A stretch of DNA of 6,055 bases from Paracoccaceae bacterium (GCA_024742655.1 JANSYB010000161.1:1-6055); one strand, 5' to 3'; numbered from the stretch's first letter, positions 1 through 6,055 are shown. The notes: generated from the letters alone by a model not told the origin. Program-made: numbers and translations.

Positions 1-29
1 CCCTTCGCCTGATACTCATGAATGTTCAT
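1..29 (-). CDS. SucC-type ADP-forming acyl-CoA ligase beta subunit, N-terminal start only (partial)
   Basis: Only ten codons are inside the window, reading leftwards: MNIHEYQAKG. This is the very characteristic opening of the ATP-grasp beta subunit of succinyl-CoA ligase (SucC) and of the related malate-CoA ligase (MtkA). These enzymes join a carboxylic acid to CoA using ATP or GTP, through a phosphohistidine on the partner alpha subunit, which would be expected just downstream, outside the window. A GGGAGG ribosome binding site lies upstream (about 40-45 on the plus strand). The start is 38 bases after the stop of the isochorismatase-like gene, so the two are probably cotranscribed. Placement beside a GntR-controlled oxalate cluster, away from the usual TCA-cycle setting, suggests a specialised ligase (malate, oxalate or another dicarboxylate), but ten residues cannot decide substrate. 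An in-frame ATG at 19 is a less likely start. Confidence 0.72.
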
Positions 30-67
30 TCAGGTTGTCCCTCCCGTTTCATATCCTGTTGACCGCG

Positions 68-607
68 TCACTTGATGAGCGGCAGCAATGTCTTGAAGGC
101 CGGTGTTCCGGCCTGGCCCATCCATTCGAACAGAACCATTTCCGTGGTCACGATCCCCGCGCCGCAGGCGCTGAGCCGTGCGATGCAGGCGGCCTCGCTT
201 TCCAATGTGCGCGAGGCGGTGGCGTCGGACACCACGAACACCTCGATGCCATCTTCCATCAGGCTGGCGGCGGTTTGCGTGACGCAGATATGCGCCTCCA
301 TCCCGGCCAGAACGGCCTGCTTGCGCCCGAGCGCGGCAAAAGCCCGTGCAAAGCCGTCTTCCTCCATGCAGGAAAAATGCATCTTCGGGATGATCTGGGC
401 CTTGGGTGTGTCGCGCAGTTCGGGTACGGTCTGTCCCAGACCCTGCGGATATTGTTCCGTCATCAGGATCGGCACGTCCAGTTCCTGCGCTCCGGCCAGC
501 AATTTGCGCGTGTTCGCAATGGTTCGGGCAGGGGCCTGCATGGCCGGCACGAGCCGCTCTTGCATGTCGATCACGATCAGGGCCGAATCGGCCGCCCGGA
601 TAAGCAT
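68..607 (-). CDS. Isochorismatase-like cysteine hydrolase
   Basis: A 179-residue protein of the isochorismatase-like superfamily, the normal single-domain length. The expected triad is visible: Asp14 in LIVIDMQ, Lys75 in IIPKMHFSC and Cys108 in GMEAHICVTQTA. The TEQYPQGLG stretch (50-58) and the K..FS motif are typical of the ISOC1/ISOC2 (YcaC-related) branch, not of true EntB-type isochorismatases. Members hydrolyse amides, ureides or similar bonds through the cysteine nucleophile; for most of this branch the substrate is unknown, and it is unknown here. It is cytosolic, with no signal peptide. The ATG at 607 is chosen because AGGAG sits seven bases upstream and because homology begins there; the open frame extends upstream to 778 but would run through the operator and promoter region. 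It precedes the SucC-type ligase gene and diverges from the GntR regulator. Confidence 0.88.
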   Translation of the reverse strand: MLIRAADSALIVIDMQERLVPAMQAPARTIANTRKLLAGAQELDVPILMTEQYPQGLGQTVPELRDTPKAQIIPKMHFSCMEEDGFARAFAALGRKQAVLAGMEAHICVTQTAASLMEDGIEVFVVSDATASRTLESEAACIARLSACGAGIVTTEMVLFEWMGQAGTPAFKTLLPLIK

Positions 608-613
608 GTAATG

Positions 614-618
614 CTCCT
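614..618 (-). promoter_or_regulatory. Ribosome binding site of the isochorismatase-like gene
   Basis: On the minus strand AGGAG is followed by seven bases and then the ATG at 607. This fixes the start of the gene and argues against the longer in-frame extension to 778. Confidence 0.75.
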
Positions 619-651
619 GAACAGGATGCGGGGCGCGGGGCGCCGCCAATC

Positions 652-668
652 TGGTATACCACATACCA
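652..668. promoter_or_regulatory. Putative GntR (FadR/FCD-type) operator 1
   Basis: The bases 652-661 read TGGTATACCA, a perfect 10-bp palindrome, and overlap a wider inverted repeat TGGTAT-N5-ATACCA spanning 652-668. FadR-subfamily regulators typically bind short palindromes built on TGGT/ACCA. The 12-mer TGGTATACCACA at 652-663 recurs exactly at 996-1007, and AATCTGGTAT at 648-657 recurs at 978-987. The site is 45 bases upstream of the start of the isochorismatase-like gene, in the position of its promoter, so binding there would probably repress that gene. Confidence 0.68.
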
Positions 669-688
669 TGAGTCGAATTTTGCTTCAA
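660..688 (-). promoter_or_regulatory. Possible promoter of the isochorismatase-like/ligase unit
   Basis: Read on the minus strand, TTGAAG (688-683) and TATGTG (665-660) are separated by 17 bases. The -35 match is fair and the -10 match is weak. The -10 element would lie inside operator 1, which fits repression by the adjacent regulator. Transcription would begin near 653 and leave a leader of roughly 45 bases. Confidence 0.35.
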
Positions 689-743
689 CACCGTGAATTT
701 GCGTGACGACTCTTTAATAGTGCGCAGGTAAGGCGGCGGCGTT

Positions 744-771
744 GCCCGGCCGGTGGCGTGCTGTGCCGGGC
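744..771. repeat. GC-rich inverted repeat
   Basis: GCCCGGC (744-750) and GCCGGGC (765-771) are exact inverted copies separated by 14 bases. There is no T-run on either side, so this is not a convincing intrinsic terminator. It may be incidental in GC-rich DNA. Confidence 0.35.
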
Positions 772-801
772 GCGACATCTGAGTGCGGTTTCGCCCGGAA
801 T

Positions 802-832
802 TTCAGACAGATTTTTCTGGGGAATGTCTGAA
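802..832. promoter_or_regulatory. 8-bp dyad in an AT-rich island, possible second regulator site
   Basis: TTCAGACA (802-809) and TGTCTGAA (825-832) form a perfect inverted repeat with a 15-base spacer. The spacer also contains TTC-TGGG-GAA (815-824). Immediately after lie two near-identical elements, AATAAAATACT (831-841) and AATAAATACT (852-861), whose starts are 21 bases apart, about two helical turns. The island is much richer in A/T than its surroundings. The layout resembles a protein-binding region, but no known regulator can be named. Confidence 0.4.
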
Positions 833-981
833 TAAAATACTATTTTTACTCAATAAATACTCTGACTCCTTCGATCATTCACCTCTCTTCCGTGGACGGC
901 GCGCAAGAGAGGTGGCCGGATCGCGGCGCAGAGCACTTGCAGAAGTGTTGAGCATGCCGAGAATAAACCGTTGCAATAATC

Positions 982-1005
982 TGGTATTTGGTCCATGGTA
1001 TACCA
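982..1005. promoter_or_regulatory. Putative GntR operator 2, in front of the regulator gene
   Basis: A second perfect TGGTATACCA lies at 996-1005, with an additional TGGTAT half-site at 982-987 in the same AATCTGGTAT context as operator 1. The two share the 12-mer TGGTATACCACA. The site ends about 47 to 71 bases before the candidate starts of the GntR gene, which suits autoregulation and control of the operon behind it. I could not identify convincing -35/-10 hexamers around it. Confidence 0.68.
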
Positions 1006-1076
1006 CAAGTGAAATGCGGGTTTATTGCGGCCAATTCGCCTAGTGGGCGACGGTGCGCGTCACACGTGAGAAACAG

Positions 1077-1781
1077 ATGAAGCTGAAGCCGATCGCGACC
1101 AACTTCTCTCTCAAGGAGCACATCTACGAGATGTTGCGTGACGCGATTCTTGAAATGGATATATACAATGACAGCGTCGATCTGCGGCTCGATGAGCGGA
1201 CGCTGGCCGAGCAGCTGGGTGTCTCGCGGACCCCGCTGCGCGAGGTGCTTGTCCGGCTGGAGCGGGACGGCCTGGTCGAGGTCAAGCCGCGCAAAGGGAT
1301 TTTCGTGCAGCGCAAGACGCTCGAAGAGATCCTCGAGATGATCGTTGCCTGGGCTGCGTTGGAGAGCATGGCGGCGCGCCTCGCAGCGGAGCATGCCAGC
1401 GATGCAGAGATCTCGTCGCTGCGCAAGCTGGCCGCCAAATACAGTGTGACCCGCGCGGGCGCGCACATTTCGGAATATTCGGACGACAATATCCGGTTCC
1501 ATCAGCGCATCCTTGAGATTTCGCAATGCGCGCTGCTCAAGACGATGGCGGACGGTCTTTTCGTGCACATGCACGCGGTGCGTCGCCGGGCCATGGGCGA
1601 GGGGGATCGGGTGTCGCGATCGGTCGTGGATCATATGGAGATCATTGAGGCGCTTGAGGCGCGTGATGCGGACGTGGCGGCCGACAGGGTGCGCCGACAC
1701 ACGATGCGCCTGCATGAGCATGTCGGTCGATCCTGGCGCAAGCTGGCCCAGGAGCGCGACGCAAAGGCGGCCGGAGAATGA
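1077..1781 (+). CDS. GntR-family transcriptional regulator, FadR/FCD subfamily
   Basis: A 234-residue DNA-binding regulator, the usual length for this subfamily. Residues 11-77 form the winged helix: LDERTLAEQLGVSRTPLREVL is the helix-turn-helix and PRKGIFV the wing tip. Residues about 83-215 are the all-helical FCD ligand domain. Its expected metal/ligand residues are visible: Asp137/Asn138 and His142 in DDNIRFH, His186 in DHMEII and His208 in RRHTM. FCD regulators usually sense small carboxylic acids, and the adjacent genes suggest oxalate or a derivative, which is inference. ATG 1077 was chosen, with a weak GTGAGA upstream; a GTG at 1053 would add eight residues and cannot be excluded. Two TGGTATACCA operators lie upstream. 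The stop is 48 bases before oxc, so it probably heads the operon. Confidence 0.92.
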   Translation: MKLKPIATNFSLKEHIYEMLRDAILEMDIYNDSVDLRLDERTLAEQLGVSRTPLREVLVRLERDGLVEVKPRKGIFVQRKTLEEILEMIVAWAALESMAARLAAEHASDAEISSLRKLAAKYSVTRAGAHISEYSDDNIRFHQRILEISQCALLKTMADGLFVHMHAVRRRAMGEGDRVSRSVVDHMEIIEALEARDADVAADRVRRHTMRLHEHVGRSWRKLAQERDAKAAGE

Positions 1782-1787
1782 GGGGCC

Positions 1788-1807
1788 GGGGCCGAGCGGT
1801 CGGCCCC
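1788..1807 (+). other. Perfect 8-bp hairpin between gntR and oxc
   Basis: GGGGCCGA (1788-1795), a GCGG loop and TCGGCCCC (1800-1807) form a very stable stem-loop starting six bases after the gntR stop. No T-run follows, so it is not a classic intrinsic terminator. It ends six bases before the oxc ribosome binding site. Plausible roles are partial termination, or an mRNA end stabiliser that lets oxc be expressed at a different level from the regulator. Confidence 0.6.
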
Positions 1808-1813
1808 TGGAAC

Positions 1814-1821
1814 GGGAGGAG
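1814..1821 (+). promoter_or_regulatory. Strong ribosome binding site of oxc
   Basis: GGGAGGAG lies eight bases before the ATG at 1830 and supports that start over the in-frame ATG at 1854, which has no comparable site. Confidence 0.8.
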
Positions 1822-1829
1822 CAAAAGCA

Positions 1830-3602
1830 ATGGCACCGGAAGGGGCAAGCACTATGGCTGACGGGAATGAAACGGCGAGCGTGGACAACCTGACCGACGG
1901 GTTTCACCTGCTGATTGACGCGCTGAAACTGAACGGTGTCGAGACGATCTACAACGTGCCGGGAATCCCGATCACGGATCTGGGCCGCTACGCGCAGGCG
2001 TCGGGTCTGCGGGTTCTGTCGTTCCGGCACGAACAGCACGCCGGCTATGCCGCGTCCGTGGCGGGTTTTCTGACGAAAAAGCCGGGGGTCTGCATGACCG
2101 TCTCCGCGCCGGGGTTCCTGAATGGTCTGACCGCGCTGGCGAATGCCACGACCAATTGCTGGCCGATGATCCTGATTTCCGGGTCGTCCGAGCGTGAGAT
2201 CGTCGACCTGATGCAGGGCGACTACGAGGAAATGGACCAACTGGCGATTGCCAAGCCGCTATGCAAGGCCGCCTATCGCGTGCTGCATGCCGAGGATATC
2301 GGCATCGCCGTGGCGCGCGCCGTGCGCTCGGCGGTGTCGGGGCGTCCGGGTGGCGTGTATCTGGATATTCCGGGTAATCTGCTGGGGCAGGTCATGGATG
2401 CCGTCGAGGGCGAGAAGTCGCTGGTCAAGGTGATTGACCCCGCCCCCCGTCAGGTGCCCGCGCCCGAGGCGGTTGCCCGCGCCATCGAAGTGATGAAGGG
2501 CGCCAAGAAGCCGCTCATCATCATGGGCAAGGGGGCCGCCTATGATCAATCCGACGAGGCGATCCGCGAATTCGTCGAGAAATCCGGCTATCCCTACCTG
2601 CCGATGTCCATGGCCAAGGGCCTTTTGCCGGATGTGCACCCGCAATGCGCGGCAGCCGCGCGGTCGCTGGTGCTCAAGGAGGCGGATGTCGTCATCATGA
2701 TGGGCGCGCGCCTGAACTGGCTTCTCAGCCACGGCAAGGGCAAGCAGTGGGGAGAGCCCTATTCCAAGAAATTCATCCAGATCGATATCGATCCCAGGGA
2801 GATGGACAGCAACGTCGAGATCGCCGCCCCCTTGGTCGGTGATGTCGGCTCCTGCGTGGCGGCGCTGAGCGAGGCTATGGGCGATAGCTGGCAGGCGCCG
2901 CCCGCAGAATGGACAGACGCGGTGTCGACAAAGGTCAAGACCAATGTCGAGCGCATGGCGGCCAACCTGCAGAACAACGCGGTTCCGATGAACTACCAGG
3001 GTGCGCTAGGATCGCTCAAGCGTGTCATCGCCGAGCGTCCGGATGCGATGCTGGTCAACGAGGGCGCCAACACGCTGGATTTCGCCCGTTCGATCATCGA
3101 CGTCTACAAGCCGCGCAAGCGGATCGACGTAGGCACTTGGGGTGTCATGGGGATCGGCATGGGATCGGCCGTTGCGGCCGCGGTCGAAACCGGCAACCCG
3201 GTTCTGGCGATCGAGGGCGACAGCGCCTTTGGTTTCTGCGGGATGGAGATCGAAACCATCTGCCGCTACAACCTGCCGGTCTGTATCGTGATCTTCAACA
3301 ACAACGGCATCTACCGCGGCGACGACACCAACTGGTCGGGCGGCGAGGATCCGGCCACGACCGTGTTCGTCGAAGATTCCCGCTATGACCAAATGATGCA
3401 GGCTTTTGGCGGAAACGGCGTCTATGCAACCACCCCCGATGAGCTATACCGGGCTGTCAGTGAGGCCATGGATTCGGGTCGCCCGACACTGGTGAACGCG
3501 GTGATCGACCCCGCCGCCGGCAAGGAAAGCGGCAACATCGGCAGCCTCAACCCACAATCCGTCGTGGCGCAGGCGCGTTACGGCGAGAAAGCCAAGAAAT
3601 AA
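1830..3602 (+). CDS. oxc: Oxalyl-CoA decarboxylase (thiamine diphosphate-dependent)
   Basis: Converts oxalyl-CoA to formyl-CoA and CO2, the central step of oxalate breakdown, in the cytosol. At 590 residues it is a little longer than the 568-residue Oxalobacter enzyme, mainly because of about 12 extra N-terminal residues. It can be aligned from memory almost end to end. Residues 20-190 are the pyrimidine-binding domain with Glu68 in [10 protein letters not shown], the glutamate that activates the cofactor, and Tyr132-Glu133 in QGDYEEMDQ, active-site residues. Residues about 205-350 are the central domain, with GARLNW at 292-297. Residues about 390-560 bind the diphosphate through GDSAFGF (463-469) and NNNGIY (490-495), including Tyr495. 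The C-terminal lid SGNIGSLN (568-575) keeps the serine matching Ser553. The start is fixed by GGGAGGAG. The stop is 22 bases before frc, so the pair is clearly coupled. Sulfoacetaldehyde acetyltransferase and acetolactate synthase are unlikely given these motifs. Confidence 0.97.
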   Translation: MAPEGASTMADGNETASVDNLTDGFHLLIDALKLNGVETIYNVPGIPITDLGRYAQASGLRVLSFRHEQHAGYAASVAGFLTKKPGVCMTVSAPGFLNGLTALANATTNCWPMILISGSSEREIVDLMQGDYEEMDQLAIAKPLCKAAYRVLHAEDIGIAVARAVRSAVSGRPGGVYLDIPGNLLGQVMDAVEGEKSLVKVIDPAPRQVPAPEAVARAIEVMKGAKKPLIIMGKGAAYDQSDEAIREFVEKSGYPYLPMSMAKGLLPDVHPQCAAAARSLVLKEADVVIMMGARLNWLLSHGKGKQWGEPYSKKFIQIDIDPREMDSNVEIAAPLVGDVGSCVAALSEAMGDSWQAPPAEWTDAVSTKVKTNVERMAANLQNNAVPMNYQGALGSLKRVIAERPDAMLVNEGANTLDFARSIIDVYKPRKRIDVGTWGVMGIGMGSAVAAAVETGNPVLAIEGDSAFGFCGMEIETICRYNLPVCIVIFNNNGIYRGDDTNWSGGEDPATTVFVEDSRYDQMMQAFGGNGVYATTPDELYRAVSEAMDSGRPTLVNAVIDPAAGKESGNIGSLNPQSVVAQARYGEKAKK

Positions 3603-3624
3603 GCAGGACATAGGAAACAAGACA

Positions 3625-4899
3625 ATGAAAGCTCTGGAAGGCGTAAAGATCCTTGACTTCACGCATGTGCAATCGGGCCCGACCTGCACCCAGCTGTTGG
3701 CGTGGTTCGGCGCGGATGTGCTGAAGGTCGAGCGCCCGGGCGTGGGCGACGCGACCCGCAAGCAGCTGGTGGATGTGCCGGGCGCCGACAGCCTCTATTT
3801 CACCATGCTGAACCACAACAAGCGCTCGATCGAACTGAACTCGAAAAACGAGAAGGGCAAGGAAGTCCTGACCCGCCTGATCGAGGAATGCGATGTGCTG
3901 GTCGAGAATTTCGCCCCCGGCGCGCTGGATCGCATGGGTTTTTCCTGGGAGCGTATCCAGGAGATCAACCCGCGCATCATCATGGCCTCGGTCAAGGGGT
4001 TCGGCCCCGGAAAATACGAAGATTGCAAGGTCTATGAAAACGTCGCGCAGTGTGCCGGCGGCGCGGCCTCGACCACCGGGTTCCTGGATGGACCGCCACT
4101 GGTGACGGGTGCGCAGATCGGTGACAGCGGCACGGGCCTGCATCTTGCGCTCGGCATCGTGACGGCGCTCTATCAGCGGGAAAAGACGGGTCGCGGTCAA
4201 AAGGTGCTGGCGCCGATGCAGGACGGGGTTCTCAACCTCTGCCGCGTGAAGTTGCGCGATCAGCAGCGCCTCAAGGCCGGCCCGCTCAAGGAATACAGCC
4301 AGTATGGCGAGGGTATCCCCTTTGGCGAGGCCACGCCGCGCGCGGGCAACGACTCCGGCGGCGGTCAGCCGGGCCGCATCCTCAAGTGCAAAGGCTGGGA
4401 GACCGACCCCAACGCCTATACCTACTTCATCACCCAGGCCGCCGTTTGGGAGAATGTCTGCGACGTGATCGGCAAGCCCGAGTGGAAGACCGCCGAAGGT
4501 TACGCCACCCCGCCCGAGCGTCTGGACAAGCTCAACGAGATTTTCGGCGCGATCGAAGAGTGGACCATTACCAAGACCAAGTTCGAGGTGATGGATATCT
4601 GCAACCCGCTGAACATCCCCGTGGGTCCGATCCTGTCGACCAGGGAACTGATCGAGGATGAGGGCCTGCGCGCCACCGGCACGATCGTCGATGTCGATCA
4701 CCCCGAGCGCGGCACTTACGCGACTGTGGGATGCCCGATCAAATTGTCCGACAGCCCGGTCGAGGTGAAACGCTCGCCGCTTCTGGGGGAACATACGCTG
4801 GAGATTCTGCAGGAGGTCCTGGGATACGACGGAGAGGACCTGCAGCAGATCGTCGAATCCGGTGCCGTGGGCCAGGTCACCAAGACCGCCGCGGAATAA
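3625..4899 (+). CDS. frc: Formyl-CoA:oxalate CoA-transferase (class III CoA-transferase)
   Basis: Moves CoA from formyl-CoA to oxalate, releasing formate and regenerating oxalyl-CoA for Oxc. The 424-residue length is normal for the family. The opening [20 protein letters not shown], the [16 protein letters not shown] block (56-71) and [19 protein letters not shown] (135-153) are family signatures. Asp167 in IGDSGTGLH is the catalytic aspartate that forms the acyl-enzyme anhydride. The glycine loop over the active site is present as [10 protein letters not shown] (241-250), with Ser replacing the first of the usual four glycines. Position 47 is Gln, where the Oxalobacter enzyme has Trp48; the [10 protein letters not shown] context is closer to E. 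coli YfdW. AGGA lies nine bases before the ATG. The gene directly follows oxc and precedes a formyltransferase-like gene. Other class III transferases are possible but less likely given the oxc partner. Confidence 0.96.
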   Translation: MKALEGVKILDFTHVQSGPTCTQLLAWFGADVLKVERPGVGDATRKQLVDVPGADSLYFTMLNHNKRSIELNSKNEKGKEVLTRLIEECDVLVENFAPGALDRMGFSWERIQEINPRIIMASVKGFGPGKYEDCKVYENVAQCAGGAASTTGFLDGPPLVTGAQIGDSGTGLHLALGIVTALYQREKTGRGQKVLAPMQDGVLNLCRVKLRDQQRLKAGPLKEYSQYGEGIPFGEATPRAGNDSGGGQPGRILKCKGWETDPNAYTYFITQAAVWENVCDVIGKPEWKTAEGYATPPERLDKLNEIFGAIEEWTITKTKFEVMDICNPLNIPVGPILSTRELIEDEGLRATGTIVDVDHPERGTYATVGCPIKLSDSPVEVKRSPLLGEHTLEILQEVLGYDGEDLQQIVESGAVGQVTKTAAE

Positions 4900-4907
4900 G
4901 AATAGGT

Positions 4908-4927
4908 GCGGGGGCTCCGGCCTCCGC
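4908..4927 (+). other. Hairpin downstream of frc
   Basis: GCGGGGGC (4908-4915) pairs with GCCTCCGC (4920-4927) around a TCCG loop, eight pairs with one G.U. No T-run follows. A weaker 5-bp hairpin, GCCCG/CGGGC, follows at 4952-4966, just before the next ribosome binding site. They may slow RNA decay or partly end transcription, uncoupling oxc-frc from the folate genes. The 84-base gap is the longest inside the plus-strand operon. Confidence 0.5.
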
Positions 4928-4983
4928 ATGCCACAGCATGAGCAAAAGCCAGCCCGGTCAACGGGCGGCAAAGGGAGGAATTC

Positions 4984-5901
4984 ATGCGACTGATTGTTAT
5001 GGGACAGCAAGCGTTCGGCAAGGACGTGCTGGCCAAGCTGATCGAAACCGGCACCGACGAGGTCGTCGCCGTCTATTGCGAACCCGACCGCGAGGGCAAG
5101 CCCGTGGACCCGATCAAGGAATATGCGCTGGAGCAGGGGCTGCCGGTTCACCAGCCCGCGAATTTCGACGATCAGACCGCGCTGGATACGCTGGCGGGCT
5201 TCGACGCCGACCTGATGGTCATGGCCTTCGTCAATGTCTTCGTGCCCGGGGCGGCGCGCGACACGCCGAAATTCGGGTCCATCTGTTTTCACCCCTCGCT
5301 CTTGCCACTGCATCGCGGGCCTTCGGCGGTGAACTGGCCGATCATCATGGGGTCGACGAAATCCGGTTACAGCTGGTTCTATCCCTCCGACGGGCTGGAT
5401 GAGGGCGACAGCCTGCTGCAATGGGAATGCGAGATCGGCCCGGACGACACGGTGATCGACCTTTATTTCAAGAAGATCTACCCCTCGGCGGTCGACAGCG
5501 TTCTGCAGGTCTGTGATCTTTTCCGCGCGGGCAACCCGCCGCGGATCGTGCCGGACGAAAGCCAGGCCACCTATGAACGGCGCTGCACCACCAAACACTC
5601 ACGGATCGAATGGCACCGCCCGGTCAAGCAGGTCTATGACCTGATCCGGGGCACCAACCCCGCCCCGGGGGCCTGGACCGAGTATGACGGCGGAAAGCTG
5701 GGCATATTCGACTGCGCCCTGGTGCCGGGTGACGGGATTTCGGGCCGGGTGCGCGCAATCTCGGAAGACGGCATCGAGGTGCAATGCGTGGGTGGCCGTA
5801 TTCTGGTCAAGCGCGTGCGCCCCGAGGGCGAAGGCAAGATGGCGGCCAGCGAATGGGCCGCCAGTGTCGGGCTGGAGCCCGGCGCGACGATCGGAACTTG
5901 A
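4984..5901 (+). CDS. Stand-alone formyltransferase/10-formyl-THF hydrolase-like protein
   Basis: A 305-residue cytosolic protein with two domains: an N-terminal Rossmann-like formyltransferase domain (1 to about 205) and a C-terminal OB-type FMT domain (about 208-285). It resembles the N-terminal domain of 10-formyltetrahydrofolate dehydrogenase (ALDH1L1) more than methionyl-tRNA formyltransferase: compare IVMGQQAFG near the start, [17 protein letters not shown] (102-118), [15 protein letters not shown] (136-150), PDDTV (153-157) and PGAWTE (228-233). Catalytic His103 and Asp142 are kept. The Asn two residues before that His in tRNA formyltransferases is Cys101 here; the position is also not Asn in the dehydrogenase. 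The linker and aldehyde dehydrogenase domains are absent. A strong GGGAGGA (4973-4979) precedes the ATG. Lying between frc and fhs, it may move formyl groups between formyl-CoA and THF, or hydrolyse 10-formyl-THF. Fold confidence is high; exact reaction unknown. Confidence 0.9.
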   Translation: MRLIVMGQQAFGKDVLAKLIETGTDEVVAVYCEPDREGKPVDPIKEYALEQGLPVHQPANFDDQTALDTLAGFDADLMVMAFVNVFVPGAARDTPKFGSICFHPSLLPLHRGPSAVNWPIIMGSTKSGYSWFYPSDGLDEGDSLLQWECEIGPDDTVIDLYFKKIYPSAVDSVLQVCDLFRAGNPPRIVPDESQATYERRCTTKHSRIEWHRPVKQVYDLIRGTNPAPGAWTEYDGGKLGIFDCALVPGDGISGRVRAISEDGIEVQCVGGRILVKRVRPEGEGKMAASEWAASVGLEPGATIGT

Positions 5902-5927
5902 ATGACCAACCGGGCAAAGGACACGAC

Positions 5928-6055
5928 ATGAGCTACAAGAGTGATATCGAGATTGCGCGGGAGGCTGAGAAGCGTCCGATCCAGGAGATCGGGGACAAGC
6001 TTGGGATCCCTGTGGAGCATCTTCTGCCCTACGGGCATGACAAGGCGAAGGTGAG
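5928..6055 (+). CDS. fhs: Formate-tetrahydrofolate ligase, N-terminal part (partial)
   Basis: The first 42 codons are present before the window ends. The sequence begins [20 protein letters not shown] and continues through IGDKLGIP to [11 protein letters not shown], the highly conserved opening of 10-formyl-THF synthetase. The enzyme joins formate to THF with ATP, giving 10-formyl-THF. A full enzyme has roughly 555-560 residues, so more than 90% lies outside. AAGGA (5917-5921) sits six bases before the ATG. It starts 26 bases after the formyltransferase-like gene, consistent with one transcript. In this operon it would capture the formate released by Frc. Confidence 0.93.
   Translation, partial: MSYKSDIEIAREAEKRPIQEIGDKLGIPVEHLLPYGHDKAKV

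Larger units (their letters stand above)
608..1076. other. Divergent intergenic regulatory region
   Basis: This 469-base gap separates the leftward hydrolase/ligase unit from the rightward gntR-oxc-frc operon. It contains two TGGTATACCA palindromes near its two ends, a GC-rich inverted repeat (744-771), and an AT-rich island (about 800-870) with an 8-bp dyad. An 86-codon open frame at 783-1043 has no ribosome binding site and no recognisable protein features, and it runs over the right-hand operator, so I do not call it a gene. No tRNA or other RNA gene was recognised. Confidence 0.7.

Noticed and set aside
608..778. Upstream extension of the isochorismatase-like protein to an ATG at 778
   Set aside because: The added 57 residues do not resemble the family, and the frame crosses the operator. 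AGGAG immediately before ATG 607 marks the real start.
783..1043. Plus-strand 86-codon open frame in the divergent gap
   Set aside because: No ribosome binding site, no family resemblance, and it overlaps the AT-rich dyad and operator 2, so regulatory DNA is the better reading.
879..2240. Minus-strand open frame of 453 codons opposite gntR and oxc
   Set aside because: It is the reverse-strand shadow of two recognised genes, has biased composition, and crosses the operator region.
3315..3390. Apparent insertion in Oxc around residues 496-518 compared with the Oxalobacter enzyme
   Set aside because: The segment lies in a surface loop between the cofactor motif and the next conserved block, only a few residues differ in length, and variation there appears normal among Oxc enzymes.
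3537..3545. Asn570 at the position of Arg555 of Oxalobacter Oxc
   Set aside because: This lid position does not appear strictly conserved in other Oxc proteins as I recall them, and the neighbouring serine is kept, so loss of function is not supported.
3547..5598. Long minus-strand open frame of 683 codons opposite frc and the formyltransferase-like gene
   Set aside because: It is antisense to two clearly homologous genes, has no recognisable domain, is rich in Arg, His and Asp as expected from a GC-rich shadow frame, and lacks a convincing ribosome binding site.

Overview
The window looks like a piece of a GC-rich alphaproteobacterial chromosome. Codon third positions are strongly G/C, and the protein sequences resemble those of Rhodobacterales and related alphaproteobacteria; the taxon is an inference, as there is no rRNA or other marker. 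It holds an oxalate catabolism locus whose formyl product appears to be routed into tetrahydrofolate (THF) one-carbon metabolism.

Layout. On the minus strand at the left edge is the first codons of a SucC-type (ADP-forming) acyl-CoA ligase beta subunit (29-1), preceded by an isochorismatase-like cysteine hydrolase (607-68); both read leftwards. A 469-base divergent intergenic region (608-1076) carries two copies of a TGGTATACCA palindrome, one in front of each divergent unit, plus an AT-rich island with an 8-bp dyad. On the plus strand follow a GntR/FCD regulator (1077-1781), oxalyl-CoA decarboxylase oxc (1830-3602), formyl-CoA:oxalate CoA-transferase frc (3625-4899), a stand-alone protein resembling the N-terminal domain of 10-formyl-THF dehydrogenase (4984-5901), and the 5' end of formate-THF ligase fhs (5928 to the window edge). 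The plus-strand genes are closely spaced (22 to 84 bases), all in one direction, and are probably one operon.

How the genes work together. Frc moves CoA from formyl-CoA to oxalate, giving oxalyl-CoA and formate. Oxc decarboxylates oxalyl-CoA to formyl-CoA and CO2. Fhs charges the formate onto THF at the cost of ATP. The formyltransferase-like protein sits between the CoA-linked and the folate-linked enzymes. Its natural substrate is not known; direct formyl transfer between formyl-CoA and THF is the most attractive hypothesis, with 10-formyl-THF hydrolysis the conservative alternative. The GntR protein, flanked by the paired operators, probably controls both its own operon and the divergent ligase/hydrolase unit.

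Most striking points: the formyltransferase-like gene inside an oxc-frc-fhs operon, and the paired palindromic operators tying a SucC-type ligase and an isochorismatase-like hydrolase to oxalate metabolism.
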